Shown in pieces: positions 58,740 to 64,000 of a stretch of DNA of 64,000 nt. The notes under the pieces were generated by a model. The model did not search any database. It had not been told where the DNA came from and saw nothing but the letters and a program-made list of their open reading frames with translations. The translations under genes and the position numbers were made by a program. Position 1 is the stretch's first letter. The number at the start of each line of letters is the position of its first letter. Source of the stretch: Andrena cerasifolii (lineage: Eukaryota > Arthropoda > Insecta > Hymenoptera > Andrenidae); contig NC_135120.1 of the NCBI RefSeq assembly GCF_050908995.1, forward strand, positions 10,119,433-10,183,432, given 5' to 3'.

Positions 58740-60577
58740 TATTCGTTGTTTGTTTTCCAAATGGCAGTCTGGAGCGATAAGAATGCACAGCTAGTTTAAG
58801 ATTCGATTCACCGATTCATGAGGGATGGTAATCTACACTCGACTCGGGGGCAAGGATAGACTGAACCGCCTGCTCGCTCTTCCCTCGCGTTTGCATGCTA
58901 CTTAGAGACAAAGAACAGATAAGGGTAACTCGTCCGCGGTCAACACGCTGAAACAGTGACCCGTGTTAACAATAGAAGCAGATGCATATCGAGGCTGGTT
59001 TCACGGTCGAAGGTCATGTATGAACGTCCCACCTGAAGCACAGTGGTCAAGGTCGCTGTGCATTAACTTTCCTGAATCCTCCAAGACGCTAGTGGTTGCA
59101 TCAATCCTTCGCGATCTTTCCACTCCCAGTAATATGATACATATATGAATCCTTTCTAACACCAAGCAGCGCCGTCGAAGCTCGCGAGCATCGGAGAACT
59201 ATCTCAGCCACCACTCGTAAGCGATTTTCGGTAAGAAAACGCGATTAGGCTGAGCAGCTATTAATCTATCCGGCAAGTGAAAGTCACTTTCACCCCTGCC
59301 ACGATTCTGGAATCCTGAATTATCGATGCCACGGCTCATAAATCATCTCGCCGACCGCCTCGCGGTTTAAATCGGCGGATCCACGATTCGCAGAATGTGC
59401 GCGTGTAGCTGTTGCGCCTCGGATAACAATCTGCTTCTCCCTTTCGAGTCGGTTTCGCCAGCTGGGACGCGAGGGGAGATTTTAATATACGAGCCGGAGT
59501 TACTCGACGGCCCGTGGCCCCAAGTCATACCTATGGAATCGCCGGGACCGCTGATAAACACGCAGATACGAAAACTCGACACGTTTGTTCGGCCGTGCCC
59601 TTTGAAAATCGCGTTCCCGAGACCATAGATTTTCGTCCGTGGATATTTTAATTGCCACGGCGGACGTTGCTCGCGCGAGAGGGGACCCGGAGCTGTCAGC
59701 GTGATCGTATCTCTGCGTAATTGTTAATTCCCAGCGAGCATTAAGAACGCGGCGCCTCGACGGGGCCCGCGCGGAGTTCGATCTGATCGCTTCTGCGCGT
59801 GCGATCGCATTATTGTCACGAATTTAAAACGGAAAGGGCACGATTGTCGCAGACGATGGCACAGAGACGAGTGGAGCGCAAGTAAAGCTGCGAATAGGCG
59901 CGTTGGATAACAGAACGGAGGAGTGTAGGTTTTAGAAAAGGAATTCAACTCGCTTTATGTATATTCCCGAAGCGCATCGAATCCCGAGATCGGTCCCGTT
60001 AGCGGTGGCGCGTCTTCTTTGCGGGAATCCGTGCCATCCGGTTCTCTCGTTCTCCGAGCCTCCCCTCGTGGCGAACAGTTTGACATTTAACACGCGGCGG
60101 ATCGAGCAGGCGCCTACAAAGGGAATCGCTCCGGTGGGATCCTGAACTCGATGCCTCGCGATCGATCTATCCCGCGTGAATCGCGTATCGGGCGTCGACC
60201 ACCCCTGAAGAGACGTACATCTTCCTCAGGCTCCTCGCCTTTCTCGGTCCCGACCGCTCGAACGAGGAAGAGCAACAAGAGGGACGGTGGACCGCGTCAG
60301 GCGTCCAGGACGTGCATTAATGTTGGTGGAAGCGGTCTCGAGGCGCCATGGATCGTGACGCACGCAACACATGCTAATTTCCCGGCTCGTGGGAATCCAG
60401 TCGAGATCCCGGCGATCTTCCGTATCTCGATCGGGACCCAAGGTTATCAGGGCGTCGTCGTCTTCTCACGATCACCCTCGCGTTCCACCGATCATCGTGC
60501 CAATCGCGTACACGTGTAATACCTTCACGTGCGCGATAGAGGGTGCTCGAGAGTACATCGCAGAACGTGGTTGATCG
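58740..60577. other. Non-coding stretch, no gene recognised
   Basis: About 1.8 kb between two LINE 3' ends. CpG-rich random frames occur near 60.0-60.5 kb on both strands. No supported gene or repeat. Confidence 0.5.
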
Positions 60578-60934
60578 GTGTCGAGTAGAAAAAGGAACAC
60601 CTCCTGCATGCACAGTAATGAAATGGAATGGACTGCCTGGTGTACGATAAATACAGACGGTATTCCTCCAATATTTTTCAAATCATGCTGCTGGGTCATT
60701 CCACGTGAAGTCGGACACTTTTCGGACCACATCAATTTTTTCGGGGGATCATTGCAAACGTTCAAAAGCAATCTGCATAAAATTGTCATAGATTAAGATA
60801 GGGGCACTACTTGACTTTAATTAGTTTTTTTTTCTTCTTCTTTTTATTTTTTCTAGTTCTTGTACGTATGCCACTGTTTTTCTTTATTGTACAAATTGGG
60901 CTTGTCCCGTAATAAATAAATAAATAAATAAATG
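60578..60934 (+). mobile_element. Second LINE 3' end with AAAT tail
   Basis: A short frame ending HINFFGGSLQTFKSNLHKIVID resembles the very C-terminus of the LINE reverse transcriptase at 58.3-58.7 kb. A T-rich 3' UTR and an AAAT tandem tail (about 60910-60934) follow. It is in the same orientation as the first fragment and heavily truncated at the 5' side. Only the last 25 or so residues support the call. Confidence 0.5.
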
Positions 60935-63348
60935 CGGGTGAATTTAAAATCTCGTTAATAACAGAATACAGCTGGAGGTGTTGAAGGAATTTTAATAACC
61001 TCTCGCTGCGTTATGATGGATCGATGAACAGCCCAGGTGATTGGGGGTGGGGGCAGTTGTCTAAAGGCGGCAAGTTATTGCTCAATTGAATATGGCACCG
61101 TGCAAGAACAGTTTAAAGCGATCCCAAATCGACTACCGCGACAGGGCTCCCTTTATTGTCGCGTTCACCTTGTTATACCCGCGTCATCTGCCGTAAATAC
61201 GCTTGCCACCGTCGCGCGATCATAAAAACGGGCGTACCGTGACTATGCACCTGCCATATCGAAGATGGAGGGGGATCGGGCTCCTTTTATCGACGCGCTT
61301 TATCTCGACACGCTTCGACAGCCGATTTAAGTTGGAGCACGCCTCGAATCGTGCCCCACGAATCTAGCTTCGAGAGCCCGAGCGAAGTGATGCAAGGGTG
61401 GATCGATCAGAGGTGGGGGATCTAGCGTGGCTGTTTCACAGGACTCGATCGCGAGGATCGATCGGATCGGGAGTAGCCAGCGGAGCGGCGGGGAACAGCC
61501 AGGCCAACTCGTTAGAGGCATTCGACGCGGTAGAATGGAAGAGGATTCGATAAAACGTCGCGAACAGATCCACCAGCTGCTCGACGGATTAGCTTTTGAA
61601 TCGGCAAAGGGGCGCGCGCTATACGCCGCCCATTGTTCGATCCATCGAACCCGACGCCCCACGAACAGTTCCCGATTCCTTCCCGCTGTTCTGGATTTAT
61701 GATCGTTTCCATTACCTCCGGGTAAGGTGGTTCTTTTTCCCAAGGAAACGAACAGGAGAAGAGAGATCGCAATCTAGGACCTCGCAGCTTCCACCGTACC
61801 CCGACAGTTAGATAGTTTGCTCACGCTTGGCGATTGGGCTCTTGAGTAACGGTTCGTCCTTAAGGTCGAGACAGACGGGGATTCTAATTTCAATAATACT
61901 TGCGTTCAGACTGTAACTTGACGCGCAATCCTTCGATCTTAGAATTGTTGCTACTGGAGATCATCAATTTCAAAGGCAAAGAGGAAAGGAACTCTTTCCA
62001 CGCGAAGGTAACTGGGAATTCTTTTCCTGTTGGTCGCAATTCTTGAAAGTATTAAAAATGGAGCAGCAGCTTACCAAAGGGGCTTCACCTTGCAAACAAG
62101 AAGAGAACGGACCACCGTCCCGGCGAAGTATCCCCGTGCAAGAAACAACACCCTGCATCGTGTGAATTCTTCAGAGCTAGGCCTGAATGCAAACCGCGCG
62201 AACGCGAAGCCTGGAATTCCGTTTCCTCCATCGAGGACATCTGTCGACCTTGTCGAGGCTTACGCGCAACCGCATCGCGGTCTGCTATTTAGCCTCGGAA
62301 TGCAAGCGGCAGATTTCAGCGACAGAGGCGATTACGGAGCAATTAAGCTCCCCGAGACATGCGACGATATCGGTGGCAAGAACATGGGATTGATACGAAC
62401 GTCGTTTGCACTCGGGCAAGAAGCTCGATTTCCCACGTCAGCCACGAGACCACCGTCCACTTTCCCGAAACTCTTCGCAGTGTAGTTACATCGAGTTAAT
62501 TTTAAAATTGTCACAGTTCTTTTAAATTAAAATATTAAATAATATTTCGCGGAAGGGGTGGCTGACGCTTGTTAGTCCAGAGGCGCCAAATCTCCAAATC
62601 CGCCCCTGCCTGAAGGACGGAGAAAATGTTTAAAGCCAGAAATTAGCTTACAGTTGCGTTCGCAGTGAAGTTGTTATTTCGTCAGATTTTAGAAAACACT
62701 GCAGTCTTGCAGGAAAGTGGCAAAGTGTTTACAAGGTGTTGCTTTATCTCGCGTTCCAGGGATGTCGGTGGACTCGCTCGCGCGTATCCATTTCCCCTTT
62801 GCTTGGCTCAAACTCTTTATGGCTCTTCTCGATTTGCGATCGATGAAAAATCCACCCACTCTCGCCTCTCACCCTCGCGCCGCCGTCCACCCACATTTCG
62901 TTCCTAGACCTGCCGGTGCCTGTCTCCCTGTTTGCTCGGGGAACGGCTGGTGGCTCGCCATCCATCAAGCAGCCAGGCAATGGCGAAAGAGACCCCCGGC
63001 TTCACTTTCTGAAAGCCCCACCTTTTGACCCGACCGGTGCACCGAGAAACATCTATTCTTCGTGGATACTCCTCGCGGAAGATCGCCGTGCAACTCTCAC
63101 GAATAACCCGAGACTGGAACGATGGATCATTTTGCAGCGAGGTGAATCGCTCGTTTTATCTTCCACGGATCAATAGCCATTTCGCTGTCCGTATTGAAGA
63201 ACGATTGCTCGATTGTTGAGGCGAAATCTACCGAACGGCTGCGCGCATTCAAGCTTCTGAACCGCTAAAATGGCATCCCATAGACATTGATATTTTAATA
63301 TGTTCCTGAGGAATCGAATTCTTTAGACTGCTGTGCTTGGCAATTATC
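60935..63348. other. Non-coding stretch, no gene recognised
   Basis: About 2.4 kb of mixed composition. The longest frame (62030-62485, +) lacks a recognisable domain. No repeat or RNA gene is evident. Confidence 0.5.
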
Positions 63349-63352
63349 TTAA

Positions 63353-63644
63353 CCCTACACTGCACACGTAGGGTTTGACAGGCCCGAGCGAACGGTTCTC
63401 ATGATATTGAAAAAAATTGAGGTAACGATGAGCCGTAGTGTTAAAGAGATATTTGTACAGTATTTTATTTTGTTATAAACATTTTTCTTAATAAAAACTA
63501 AGTGCAACAGGTAACGTGCAGTCTAAAAATATTTTTCTTCTCAAAATATCCACGCGTTCCTAGATTTGGAGATTTTGGATATATGGGCCCGTGAGGCCCA
63601 ACGCATGCAATGGTGTAATTTTAATTCACGCGTGCACTGTGGGG
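63353..63644. mobile_element. Short TTAA-flanked MITE
   Basis: TTAA at 63349-63352 and 63645-63648 flanks a 292-bp segment beginning CCCTACACTGCACACG. The reverse complement of its right end is CCCCACAGTGCACGCG (13 of 16 identical). TTAA plus CCCn ends is the piggyBac signature. It is AT-rich inside and has no coding capacity. Confidence 0.75.
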
Positions 63645-63796
63645 TTAACTTTGATTTCTTACTACGAAAACAATGCTACTGATTTACTCATCATAATTTC
63701 AAACACGTCAAATTACACGTTAAGTATGTGAATGATTAAATAATTATCTTCCAAGGAATCAAGTTTAATGATTCTGCAAAGAATTCGCATTTTTAA

Positions 63797-64000
63797 GGGG
63801 GCAGACCACTGTAAAATAATAGACGTAGGCTTCTAGTGTCTAAATATTTTTGTGTTTTTTTCAACGCACATTTTGACGAAGAGTAGGTATACCGGAAACG
63901 GATTTATGATTCTGATTCTCAAAAAATTGTTTTCTTACCCTTCAATATGTATATATTAACTATACTAAGCAATACACTGATTTACTTGCGTTGTTTGGTT
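63797..64000. mobile_element. Possible left end of another TTAA element, cut by the window edge
   Basis: Right after TTAA (63793-63796) the sequence reads GGGGGCAGACCACTG, close to the GGGGGTAGACACG terminus of the 3.6-kb element at 8959. The other end would lie beyond the window, so the call rests on one terminus. Confidence 0.4.

Noticed and set aside
62030..62485. 151-codon open frame on the plus strand
   Set aside because: No domain, no good start context and no neighbouring exons. Treated as chance.

Overview
The window is nuclear DNA of an insect, most likely a hymenopteran. The evidence is split protein-coding genes with GT-AG introns, an EGF receptor with the extra cysteine-rich block of arthropod receptors, an insect-type dsRNA-binding RNAi cofactor, and many short non-autonomous DNA transposons. 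The order is an inference from gene style and base composition; no species can be named. I see no operons, rRNA, convincing tRNA or CRISPR.

Layout. 1-8.2 kb is non-coding except for two long palindromic TTAA-flanked MITEs (1454-2176, 2878-3569). One possible orphan first coding exon lies at 8246-8338. 8959-12586 is a 3.6 kb TTAA-flanked element filled with satellite-like repeats, followed 12 bp later by a small hAT-like MITE. 13212-30913 (+) is a complete axonemal outer-arm dynein heavy chain of the DNAH5/DNAH8 type; I could join 33 coding exons in phase to 4,620 residues. 32004-33087 (-) is a two-exon dsRNA-binding protein of the Loquacious/R2D2/TARBP2 family. 34892-35819 (+) is mitochondrial ribosome recycling factor. 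A Tc1/mariner-like palindromic MITE (36070-36680) separates it from a convergent seven-exon PLP-dependent aminotransferase (36864-40538, -). 41306-41734 is another palindromic MITE with TAA duplications. 44444-50690 (-) holds ten exons of the EGF receptor, complete except for the first coding exon(s). The remaining 13 kb is non-coding: presumably EGFR upstream/intron sequence with two LINE 3' ends, one TTAA MITE and the start of another TTAA element cut by the window edge.

The genes are unrelated housekeeping, ciliary, RNAi and signalling genes and show no sign of acting as one system. The most unusual content is the transposon load: at least four near-perfect palindromic elements, and the 3.6 kb element whose interior is a higher-order array of 151-bp and 170-172-bp repeats. 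Gene models were checked by exon phase arithmetic only; no database search was possible.
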